Source: Methylococcaceae bacterium
Lineage (GTDB): Bacteria > Pseudomonadota > Gammaproteobacteria > Methylococcales > Methylomonadaceae
DNA: 20,361 nucleotides
NCBI GenBank assembly: GCA_947505055.1
Contig: CANNLO010000054.1
Span: forward strand, 1-20,361
Direction of reading: 5' to 3'
Of this stretch, positions 13,565 to 20,361 are shown piece after piece. The notes below the pieces were generated by a model. That model did not search any database and was not told the DNA's origin. It was given only the letters and a program-made list of their open reading frames with translations. Each line of letters starts with the position of its first letter. Position 1 is the stretch's first letter. The position numbers and the translations under genes are program-made.

Positions 13565-14723
13565 CGGATTTCTCAAGCATCATCATTGCGCTGTCATAGA
13601 GTCGTTGAAAAATATTTCCTTCCTCTACCGATTTTAGCGCGACCAAATCTTTGCTGGCGATGGCTTCATCTTTTAGCGTTACGTTGACGGTTCCAAGCTT
13701 TGTTCCTTCCTTGACCGGAGCGGTAATTTTCTTGTCTAGGGTAATAACGGCTTTAAGATCAGAGTAACGGCGACGGGGAATGGTGACATAAAGATCTTCT
13801 GTAAGGCCAATTTGCACATTTTTGGCGTCACCCTTCCAAATTCTGGCTTCTGAAAGTGAAGTTTTTCCTTGATAAAGTTTGTGTGCCTCGAAAAAACGAA
13901 AGCCGTAATTTAGCAGATTTTGGTTTTCATTGGCCCGGGCATTTGGGCTGCTTGCTCCCATGACCACGGAAATTAAACGCATATTGTTTCTTAAGGCAGA
14001 AGCGACTAGGCAATAGCCCGCTGCGTCGGTAAAGCCGGTTTTAACGCCGTCTACTGTTTCATCGCGAGATAACAACTGATTGCGATTATGCTGAACGATG
14101 TTGTTGAAGGTGAATTCTTTTTGGGAGAACCAGCGATAGTAATCAGGGAATTCTTTAATTAAGGCTTGGGTGAGTATGGCCAGATCACGAGCCGTGGTGT
14201 AATGGTTATCGATGGGAAGGCCATTACTATCTTGAAAGTGACTGTTTTTCATGCCCAGACGTTCAGCATGTTGATTCATCATGTCGGCAAATGTAGTTTC
14301 ATCGCCGGCAATATGTTCGGCCAAGGCGACGCTTGCGTCGTTTCCTGATTGAATAATAACGCCTTTTAACAGGTCTTCGACTTTTACCTGGTTACCGACT
14401 TCAATAAACATTCTTGAGCCGGGGGTTGACCAGGCTTTTTGGCTGATGGTGACCATATCATCCAAATGTAAATGGCCATTGCTGATTTCGCGAAACACCA
14501 CATAAACCGACATAATCTTGGTTAGACTGGCCGGAGCAAGTTTAACATCAGCGTTATTTTCAGCCAGCACTTTGCCGGTATCATGGCTCATTAAAATGTA
14601 GCCGCTGGCAGCAATGGTAGGTGCTGCCGGCGTGGTAATTTCCGCGTCTTCTGCGTTTACCAAAGTTGTGGCTACAGCCAAGCTAAAAAATAAAAATAAA
14701 GAAAAATTTTTAAAAATGATCAT
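13554..14723 (-). CDS. dacA: D-alanyl-D-alanine carboxypeptidase (PBP5/6 type)
   Basis: This low-molecular-mass penicillin-binding protein removes the terminal D-Ala from pentapeptide stems in the periplasm. It has 389 aa (E. coli PBP5, 403). A signal peptide (1-24) ends at LVNA-E. The active-site motifs are Ser66-x-x-Lys69 (SLTK), Ser126-Gly-Asn128 and Lys228-Thr-Gly230. A beta-rich C-terminal domain follows, and the last ~20 residues (NIFQRLYDSAMMML) form an amphipathic membrane anchor. AGAGAG precedes the ATG, next to the 10-bp palindrome CTAACGTTAG. It follows rlpA after 34 nt and overlaps dat. Confidence 0.95.
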   Translation of the reverse strand: MIIFKNFSLFLFFSLAVATTLVNAEDAEITTPAAPTIAASGYILMSHDTGKVLAENNADVKLAPASLTKIMSVYVVFREISNGHLHLDDMVTISQKAWSTPGSRMFIEVGNQVKVEDLLKGVIIQSGNDASVALAEHIAGDETTFADMMNQHAERLGMKNSHFQDSNGLPIDNHYTTARDLAILTQALIKEFPDYYRWFSQKEFTFNNIVQHNRNQLLSRDETVDGVKTGFTDAAGYCLVASALRNNMRLISVVMGASSPNARANENQNLLNYGFRFFEAHKLYQGKTSLSEARIWKGDAKNVQIGLTEDLYVTIPRRRYSDLKAVITLDKKITAPVKEGTKLGTVNVTLKDEAIASKDLVALKSVEEGNIFQRLYDSAMMMLEKSDGQ

Positions 14724-14757
14724 TGCTCTCTAACGTTAGGCTTAGTGAAACTTAGGC

Positions 14758-15567
14758 TTATTGTATCATGGAGATTTGCTTTTGACCGGTTTCAGTAACA
14801 AATTGAGTTGTTGTTATACCTAGTTTTGCCAGTTGTAAATTAAGTTTGTCGACACTTTCTGAAGATTGGATGGGTCCCATTTGAACTTTGTACAGAGTAG
14901 AACCTTGGTGCTTTGAGGGGAGTATTTCAGGTTGTGCTAAATGGTTTGCGGTAATTTTATTTTGCAATTTTTGTGCTTTCTTTTTATTGTCGAAACTACC
15001 TATTTGCAAATAGACATTTTTTTCTTGCTTAACCGCTGTGTTTTGAAGTTGCGTTAATGCTTGTTCAGGCGCAATCGCCTTGATTTCAACAGCTCCCGTA
15101 CCTGACTGGTGAAGATCCAGTTTTTTTGCGGCGGCGTAAGATAAATCTAAAACCCGGTCGCCATGAAAAGGACCGCGATCATTGATGCGAACTATAACAC
15201 TACGCTGATTTTCTAGGTTGGTGATGCGAGCGTAAGAGGAAAGTGGCAATGTTTTGTGGGCAGCAGTCATGGCATACATGTCGAATATTTCGCCAGATGC
15301 AGTTTTTTTGCCGTGAAAATCGGAACCGTACCAAGAGGCTACGCCTTGTTTAAGGTAACGGGTAATGCGGGGTAAAAGAGTTTCGTCTTCGGTGTTGCTG
15401 TGATTATCTAGAATACCAATGCGTAATTTAGAATAGAGCTTTGTTCTTAGTTGATCTGAGTAGGCAGTTGTATCCGAAGGTGGTGTCGAAAGATCAGACG
15501 TTTTTACCTGTTCGGTAGTACAACTGCATAAAACAAAAATTAATAGGATCGCTATAATTTTATTCAT
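14758..15567 (-). CDS. rlpA: RlpA septal lytic transglycosylase lipoprotein (DPBB + SPOR)
   Basis: This outer-membrane lipoprotein cleaves peptide-free (denuded) glycan strands and, through SPOR, goes to division sites. A lipobox LCSC places the lipidated Cys at 16. The double-psi beta-barrel domain spans about 75-165, with Glu93 (TASGE) and Asp130 (INDRGPF). Their spacing of 37 equals that of the catalytic pair in P. aeruginosa RlpA. The SPOR domain covers about 184-257 (VYLQIGSF... YKVQMGP). At 269 aa it is shorter than E. coli RlpA (362). The ATG overlaps the mltB stop (ATGA), and AAGGGG within the mltB end serves as the ribosome-binding site. Confidence 0.94.
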   Translation of the reverse strand: MNKIIAILLIFVLCSCTTEQVKTSDLSTPPSDTTAYSDQLRTKLYSKLRIGILDNHSNTEDETLLPRITRYLKQGVASWYGSDFHGKKTASGEIFDMYAMTAAHKTLPLSSYARITNLENQRSVIVRINDRGPFHGDRVLDLSYAAAKKLDLHQSGTGAVEIKAIAPEQALTQLQNTAVKQEKNVYLQIGSFDNKKKAQKLQNKITANHLAQPEILPSKHQGSTLYKVQMGPIQSSESVDKLNLQLAKLGITTTQFVTETGQKQISMIQ

Positions 15568-16550
15568 GGGAGTGCCCCTTTTTTATTTAGGATAGATAGG
15601 CTTAACTGATAAACGGCCATTGCATATAAAGGGCTGTGGTTGTAGCGAGTTATGACATAAAAATTGTCTAAGATCGCCCAAAGCTCCTGATCATGCTCTA
15701 GTTCCAAGCTAAGCAGTTTCACTTTTCTGTCTGTAGGTATTGGCCTCGAAATAATTAAGTTGAACGATTCTAACTCAGCAAGCCTTAAATTCGGCTTAAG
15801 GTCATTCGTCAGTGCCGATTTGTAGTTATCGTCTTTAGCTTTTACAGGAACAGCTACAATTCGACCGGCCTGCCAATGATGTGCAGCAAAATAATTGCCA
15901 ATACTGGCAATCACATCGTTGTTGTTATGCCAAATATCTCGACGATTATCGTTGTTAAAATCAATAGCATAGTTTCTGAAACTGCTGGGCATAAATTGCG
16001 GCATTCCCATCGCGCCGGCGTAGGAGCCTAGAGGTTCGTTGGGGTTAATGTTTTCTTCGCGGCATAGTAGCAAGAAGTTTTCGAGTTCAGTCAGGAAAAA
16101 TTGGCTGCGTGGTGGATAGGCAAAAGCTAATGTCGAAAGGGCATCAATGACTCGATGGTTTCCGGTGTTTTTCCCAAATTGTGTTTCTACGCCGATAATG
16201 GCGACGATGATCTCAGGCGGAACACCATATTTTATTTCGGCTGCGGCCAATGCAACTGCATTTTCCTGCCAAAATTTTACACCAGCGTTTATACGTGTCT
16301 CGGTGAGAAATATTTTACGATATTTATACCAGGGTAAGGCTTCCGAAGGCGTTGCTATTCTTTTGAGAATGTCAGGTTTGATCTCGACGGCTGTGAATAA
16401 ATCAATAAGTTTTTGTTCGTCGAAATTGTGTTTTTTTACCATCTCTTCAATAAAGGTATTCTCTGTTTCCTTTATGTTGCGGGTGCAGGCGATCAAAAAA
16501 AGGCACAGTATGAAAGACGAAAGACGAATGATGTTTTTTTTATAAGTCAT
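15564..16550 (-). CDS. mltB: Membrane-bound lytic murein transglycosylase B
   Basis: This is a lipid-anchored lytic transglycosylase of the MltB family (GH103). The lipobox LIAC puts the modified cysteine at 22. Catalytic Glu122 is in GVETQFGKNTG, and the family block GSYAGAMGMPQFMPSS lies near 183-198, followed by an Asp/Asn-rich loop (FNNDNRRDIW). It has 328 aa (E. coli 361). The ribosome-binding site is poor, and the 84-nt gap before it is the largest within the run, so an internal promoter is possible. It sits between rodA and rlpA, as in other gammaproteobacteria. Confidence 0.95.
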   Translation of the reverse strand: MTYKKNIIRLSSFILCLFLIACTRNIKETENTFIEEMVKKHNFDEQKLIDLFTAVEIKPDILKRIATPSEALPWYKYRKIFLTETRINAGVKFWQENAVALAAAEIKYGVPPEIIVAIIGVETQFGKNTGNHRVIDALSTLAFAYPPRSQFFLTELENFLLLCREENINPNEPLGSYAGAMGMPQFMPSSFRNYAIDFNNDNRRDIWHNNNDVIASIGNYFAAHHWQAGRIVAVPVKAKDDNYKSALTNDLKPNLRLAELESFNLIISRPIPTDRKVKLLSLELEHDQELWAILDNFYVITRYNHSPLYAMAVYQLSLSILNKKGALP

Positions 16551-16634
16551 TGCTTTTTTATGTTTAATTAGGTGATTTTATTTTATGCGTGTGATAAATA
16601 TATGGCGCATAATTTTCGTCTTTACTGGATTTTA

Positions 16635-17765
16635 TTAATGAGGCAGAAACTTTTTATGGGTGTGAATCGACATGAGAATGCCAAAGCCAGCAAGCAAAGT
16701 TACGATTGATGTTCCGCCATAACTGACTAAAGGTAATGGGACACCAACCACAGGCAATACGCCAATGACCATACCGATGTTAACGAATACATAAACAAAA
16801 AAGGTAAAAGCTAAGCTACTGGCTAATAGACGGCTGTAAGTGTCTTGAGCTTGTGAGGCAATAAACAGGCAGCGGCTAATGATCAGTAAGTATAAAGAGA
16901 GCAAACCAAGGCAGCCGAAAAGTCCAAATTCTTCGGCAAAAACCGCAAAGATAAAGTCGGTAGAGCTTTCCGGTAAAAAATCAAGTTCAGATTGGGTGCT
17001 GCCTAGCCAGCCTTTTCCATAGATACCGCCAGAGCCAATTGCGATTTTGGATTGAATAATATGATAACCTCGGCCCAGAGGATCAGCTTCCGGATTCAAA
17101 AATGTAAGTACCCGGTCACGTTGATAGGGGCGCATAAAATGCCAGAGTACCGGTGTCATTCCTCCAAGCATTGCAGTAATAGCCAGAATGAAGCGCCAGG
17201 AAAGTCCTGCAAAAAATAGTACCGCAGCGCCGGAGCTGGCAACCAGTAATGCTGTGCCTAGGTCGGGTTGTTTCGCAATCAACAATGTTGGAATAATGAT
17301 AAGTATGCTGGCAACCAATAATTGCTTTGATTTAGGGGGTAAGGCATGCTCGGCCAAATACCAGGCGACCATCATTGGCGTGGTGATTTTGATCATTTCA
17401 GAAGGCTGGAAACGAAATATCCCAAGGTCTAGCCAACGCTGTGCGCCTTTGCCGAATTGCCCAAGAACGAGCACGGCAATCAGCAATAATATTCCAAAGC
17501 TAAATAGTAATGCTGAATAGCGCTTAAATTGATAGGGATCAACATGAGCCAGCGCTGTCATTAATATAAAAGCCAATCCCACTCGGGCTGCTTGGCGCAA
17601 CAGTACGTCGATATCCTGACTGCCGGCACTATATAAAATTGTAAAGCTCAATAGGGCTATCAGAATCAAACCAATAAACAAAGGGATGTCAATGTGAAGT
17701 TTAATAAGAATTTTGCCGAGTACGGATGGAGGATGAAATTGTTCGCTACGGGTTTCAGTTTTCAT
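16635..17765 (-). CDS. rodA: RodA, SEDS peptidoglycan glycosyltransferase
   Basis: RodA polymerises glycan strands for side-wall growth together with PBP2. From the ATG used here it has 376 aa (E. coli 370) and about ten membrane helices. SEDS hallmarks are GKGAQRWLDLG (106-116), FQPSE (119-123), the extracellular SELDFLPESSTDFIFAV block with Asp270 in the expected catalytic position, and the end block VPLPLVSYGGTS. Longer in-frame starts exist inside mrdA, but the ATG with GGAAGG 5 nt upstream is clear. It overlaps mrdA by 11 nt, ensuring paired synthesis with PBP2. Confidence 0.97.
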   Translation of the reverse strand: MKTETRSEQFHPPSVLGKILIKLHIDIPLFIGLILIALLSFTILYSAGSQDIDVLLRQAARVGLAFILMTALAHVDPYQFKRYSALLFSFGILLLIAVLVLGQFGKGAQRWLDLGIFRFQPSEMIKITTPMMVAWYLAEHALPPKSKQLLVASILIIIPTLLIAKQPDLGTALLVASSGAAVLFFAGLSWRFILAITAMLGGMTPVLWHFMRPYQRDRVLTFLNPEADPLGRGYHIIQSKIAIGSGGIYGKGWLGSTQSELDFLPESSTDFIFAVFAEEFGLFGCLGLLSLYLLIISRCLFIASQAQDTYSRLLASSLAFTFFVYVFVNIGMVIGVLPVVGVPLPLVSYGGTSIVTLLAGFGILMSIHTHKKFLPH

Positions 17766-19599
17766 TATTACCTTCCAAATATTGTTTGATAACTTGTCCA
17801 GCGATTGGAGCTGCGACCGAGCCGCCGTGACCCCCATTTTCAACAATTACAGCGATGGCAATTTTTGGATCATCAGCTGGTGCAAAAGAAATAAATAAAG
17901 CATGGTCGCGTAATTTGAAGTCAATGTCATTTTCGTTGTATTTGGCATCCTGCTTAATGTTGAAAACCTGTGCTGTCCCGGTTTTACCTGCGATTTGATA
18001 GTTAATGTTTTTGCTGATCCCCTTTGCTGTGCCGTGAGGATCATGAATAACATTAATCATTGCCGAAATGATGGTGTTGATATTTTCGGCTTTAATTGTA
18101 ATGTTGTCTGTAGGCGCGACTTTTTCGGGCTCTGAATCCTCGGTGTTAACGGATTTTTTTACCAGAAAAGGTGTGACAATTTTGCCTTTATTGGCCAGGG
18201 TCGCCGTAGCTTTGGCAAGTTGTATTGGCGTGACTTGAAGATAGCCTTGGCCAATGCCGGTAATCAAGGTTTCACCAGGATACCAGGATTGATTATGTTG
18301 CTGGCGTTTCCATTCTTTTGAGGGCAGTAGCCCTGTTTTTTCACCGGATAGATCAATTCCGGACTTTTCGCCAAAGCCAAAGTGTTGCAGGAAGCTATGC
18401 ATACGGTCTATGCCTAGTGTAGAAGCCAGACTATAAAAATATACATCGCAAGATTCAGTGATGGCTTCGGTCATATTAACAGAGCCATGCCCGCCTTTTT
18501 TCCAATCCCGATAATGATGGCTGACATTGGGTAGTTGATAATAGCCTGGACAGAACAGTTGGTGTTCGGCGCTGATGGCATTAAATTCAAGGCCGGCAAG
18601 TGCAATAAACGGCTTGATGGTTGATCCTGGCGGATATAGGCCCCGTAGGGCACGATTATAAAGGGGTTGATTTTCTGAAGACTGGAGTGCTTGGTAGGCA
18701 TCGTTGGCTATGCCGATAACAAATGGATTGGGATCAAAGCCCGGGCGACTTGCGAAGACCAATATGCCGCCGGTTTTGATTTCAATGGCGACAACGGCAC
18801 CGTTATACTTATCCAATGCATTGTAGGCAGTTGTTTGTAAATCGATATCCAGTGTCAGGTATAGATTATCACCCGGTATCGGAGGAACCGAGTTTACGGT
18901 ATTGATGGCACGCGCCTGGACATTGGTTTCTATTTCCGCATAACCGGTTTTGCCATGGAGTTCGGTTTCATAGGTGTTTTCTATGCCGATTTTGCCGACA
19001 TGGGTTGAGCCGCGATATTCTGCGATGGGTAATGATTTCATTTCTGCTTCATTGATCCGACCTACGTAACCGACAACATGCGATGCCAAATCTGCGTATG
19101 GGTAATGTCTTACCAGACGAGCCTGAATATCAACACCAGGAAAATAAGGTCTTACTACAGCAAATTTAGCGATTTCTTCATCATTCATGCTGATGAGTAA
19201 TGGCGTACTGGTAAAGCGTTTTTGTCGTTTACGCTGTTTTTGGTATTGGTCGATTTTTTCGTCAGAAATATTGAGCAGTTTTTGTAGGCGTTGCAAGGTA
19301 TCGTCAAGATCTTTGATTTGCTCAGGGATTAGTTCAAGACTGAACGATTGGGTGTTGTCAGCCAACACCTTGCCGCGTCGGTCATAGATAATGCCACGCG
19401 TCGGAACCAGAGGCTCAATCTTAATGCTGTTGTCTTTTGCCAGCGTTGCGTAATGTTCGTGTCCGACAATTTGAAGGTAAACCAGTCGTAAAATCAGGCC
19501 GGATGTTAATAGCAAGATCAAAATAAAGGCCACAATAATGCGGTTGATAAATAAACGGCTCTCTTCCAGTTTGTTTTTTACGGTATAAATACGAGACAT
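17755..19599 (-). CDS. mrdA: Penicillin-binding protein 2 (D,D-transpeptidase of elongation)
   Basis: This is the class B PBP that cross-links peptidoglycan in the elongasome. The 614 residues (E. coli 633) comprise a cytoplasmic tail, one membrane helix (about 19-41), a pedestal domain with RGIIYDRRG (68-76), and a transpeptidase domain with Ser326-x-x-Lys329 (STIK), Ser383-Cys-Asp385 and Lys539-Thr-Gly-Thr542. The ending VIENGG/GHGGSVAAPIA style block is typical. It starts 17 nt after the mreD stop with a weak ribosome-binding site and overlaps rodA. Confidence 0.97.
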   Translation of the reverse strand: MSRIYTVKNKLEESRLFINRIIVAFILILLLTSGLILRLVYLQIVGHEHYATLAKDNSIKIEPLVPTRGIIYDRRGKVLADNTQSFSLELIPEQIKDLDDTLQRLQKLLNISDEKIDQYQKQRKRQKRFTSTPLLISMNDEEIAKFAVVRPYFPGVDIQARLVRHYPYADLASHVVGYVGRINEAEMKSLPIAEYRGSTHVGKIGIENTYETELHGKTGYAEIETNVQARAINTVNSVPPIPGDNLYLTLDIDLQTTAYNALDKYNGAVVAIEIKTGGILVFASRPGFDPNPFVIGIANDAYQALQSSENQPLYNRALRGLYPPGSTIKPFIALAGLEFNAISAEHQLFCPGYYQLPNVSHHYRDWKKGGHGSVNMTEAITESCDVYFYSLASTLGIDRMHSFLQHFGFGEKSGIDLSGEKTGLLPSKEWKRQQHNQSWYPGETLITGIGQGYLQVTPIQLAKATATLANKGKIVTPFLVKKSVNTEDSEPEKVAPTDNITIKAENINTIISAMINVIHDPHGTAKGISKNINYQIAGKTGTAQVFNIKQDAKYNENDIDFKLRDHALFISFAPADDPKIAIAVIVENGGHGGSVAAPIAGQVIKQYLEGNNEN

Positions 19600-19616
19600 A
19601 ACTGCTGCGGATGAAT

Positions 19617-20102
19617 TTATTTAGTGCGTCGTGACAAACGGACGCGGCGCAGAACAGTATAGATAAAAGGCCAGCAAAAAGTTCCGGTAAAAACGGGCAG
19701 CCAAAAAGAGGCATGTAGTTGAGCGGGGTTTTGAATGTTCTTTAGCCAGAATAGAAGTATTTGGGTAAATAACAGGCAAAAGAAAATAAAAAATGCTTGT
19801 TGGTGTAAAGGAAATTGACGCAACCGTTTGTGCATGATCAGGCAGATGTAAATAACTAATGAATAGGCCAGTGCATATTGTCCAAATAGTCTTCCGGTTA
19901 ACACATCAGTTAATAAGCCGATTGTCCAGGCATGAAAAATACCGACGCGTTCAGGAATTGCGATTGACCAGTAGATCAGTACTAATAGAACCCAATCTGG
20001 ATTTATGCCGGTTAAGAAGCCCGGCCAAGGTACAATTCTGAGGCACATCGCCATGATAATGGTCGTAATAATACGGCCAGAGCCGATGTAATTATTCATC
20101 AT
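19617..20102 (-). CDS. mreD: Rod-shape-determining protein MreD
   Basis: MreD is an inner-membrane member of the rod-shape complex, bridging MreC to MreB/RodA-PBP2. It has 161 aa (E. coli 162) and about five hydrophobic helices. The NPDWVLLVLIYWSIAIPERVG stretch near 34-54 and GLLTDVLTGRLFGQYALAY are typical. It ends in a basic tail (RRVRLSRRTK). Two ATG codons lie side by side; the first forms ATGA with the mreC stop, and GGGTGA precedes it at good spacing. Confidence 0.95.
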   Translation of the reverse strand: MMNNYIGSGRIITTIIMAMCLRIVPWPGFLTGINPDWVLLVLIYWSIAIPERVGIFHAWTIGLLTDVLTGRLFGQYALAYSLVIYICLIMHKRLRQFPLHQQAFFIFFCLLFTQILLFWLKNIQNPAQLHASFWLPVFTGTFCWPFIYTVLRRVRLSRRTK

Positions 20103-20361
20103 CTGGTTTCACCCGTATGTTTGCTTTCAGGTGTTTCGTGTTGTGTCCGGTTTTTTGGAGGTGAGGTAGATGTATGAGCTTCCGGATTTGTTTCGTTAGT
20201 TGTTGTTGTGCCCAGTGAAACCGGAGACGTGTCACTCCAGACTATTAACAGCTCTCTATTTCGATCCAACATGGCTTTTGGGGTGGCAGTAATGTTTACA
20301 AAAGGTTTGTTGGTCATTGGTGTAAAGTCATCGACTATTGCAACGGGGTAACCAGAAGGGA
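20099..20361 (-). CDS. mreC: Rod-shape-determining protein MreC, C-terminal part (cut by window end)
   Basis: Only the last 86 codons are in the window; the 5' part lies beyond the right edge. The frame reads GYPVAIVDDFTPMTNKPF, then PKAMLDRNRELLIVW, which matches the end of the MreC periplasmic beta domain (E. coli has LDRSREVLLVW). After it comes a tail of about 45 residues rich in Thr, Ser, Pro, Glu and Asn (VSLGTTTTNETNPEAHTS...), probably disordered. The stop codon overlaps the mreD start. MreB is expected just outside the window. An apparent internal ATG at 20317 is not the start. Confidence 0.92.
   Translation of the reverse strand, partial: PSGYPVAIVDDFTPMTNKPFVNITATPKAMLDRNRELLIVWSDTSPVSLGTTTTNETNPEAHTSTSPPKNRTQHETPESKHTGETR

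Noticed and set aside
14730..14760. Palindrome CTAACGTTAG and the repeated TTAGGCTTA between rlpA and dacA.
   Set aside because: Short, within a 34-nt intra-operon gap, and partly over the dacA ribosome-binding site and the rlpA end; too little to call a regulatory site.
1..20361. CRISPR arrays, tRNA/rRNA genes, insertion sequences, attachment sites, prophage or defence systems.
   Set aside because: No regularly spaced repeats, cloverleaf-like sequence, transposase or integrase frames were seen; nearly all long frames are assigned to housekeeping or envelope genes.

Overview
The window looks like a chromosomal segment of a gammaproteobacterium with fairly AT-leaning DNA. The two longest gene runs are classic gammaproteobacterial neighbourhoods: mreC-mreD-mrdA-rodA-mltB-rlpA-dacA-dat-ybeD-lipB-lipA, and ubiG-mupP-yciK-sufT. 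The second matches the Pseudomonas ubiG/mupP/yciK order as I remember it. A methanotroph-like member (Methylococcales) is my guess, but nothing in the window proves it. I see no rRNA or tRNA gene, IS element, phage gene or CRISPR array.

Layout. 1-1600: a LexA-family repressor gene (+), a 51-aa tail-anchored small protein immediately behind it, a hairpin terminator usable on both strands, and a convergent 57-aa small membrane protein (-) with its own good sigma70-type promoter. 1600-3793: eutC and eutB (-), a two-gene ethanolamine ammonia-lyase unit with no other eut genes. 4016-5119: an inner-membrane-anchored lytic transglycosylase (+), divergent from eutB, with a 17-bp palindrome between them. 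5275-6501: lplT-like lysophospholipid transporter (-). 6640-9306: ubiG-mupP-yciK-sufT, tightly packed (-). 9501-10580: class II fructose-bisphosphate aldolase (-) with its own promoter region and a strong terminator. 10817-20361: eleven genes on the minus strand, from mreC (cut by the window edge) to lipA, many overlapping by 4-14 nt.

How the genes work together. The long run encodes the rod-shape machinery (MreC, MreD, PBP2, RodA), peptidoglycan trimming enzymes (MltB, RlpA, a PBP5-type D,D-carboxypeptidase), a D-amino-acid aminotransferase, and the lipoate pathway (LipB octanoyl transfer, LipA sulfur insertion, with YbeD between them). MupP, probably the MurNAc-6-phosphate phosphatase of cell-wall recycling, and the SLT-domain protein add to a strong cell-envelope theme.

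Most unusual is the left end. The lexA-like gene has a recognition helix resembling alphaproteobacterial LexA, and its promoter carries GTTC-N7-GTTC, the alphaproteobacterial SOS box, rather than CTG-N10-CAG. It is followed directly by a strongly translated 51-codon gene for a small membrane protein, which makes a candidate SOS-controlled small-protein effector unit.
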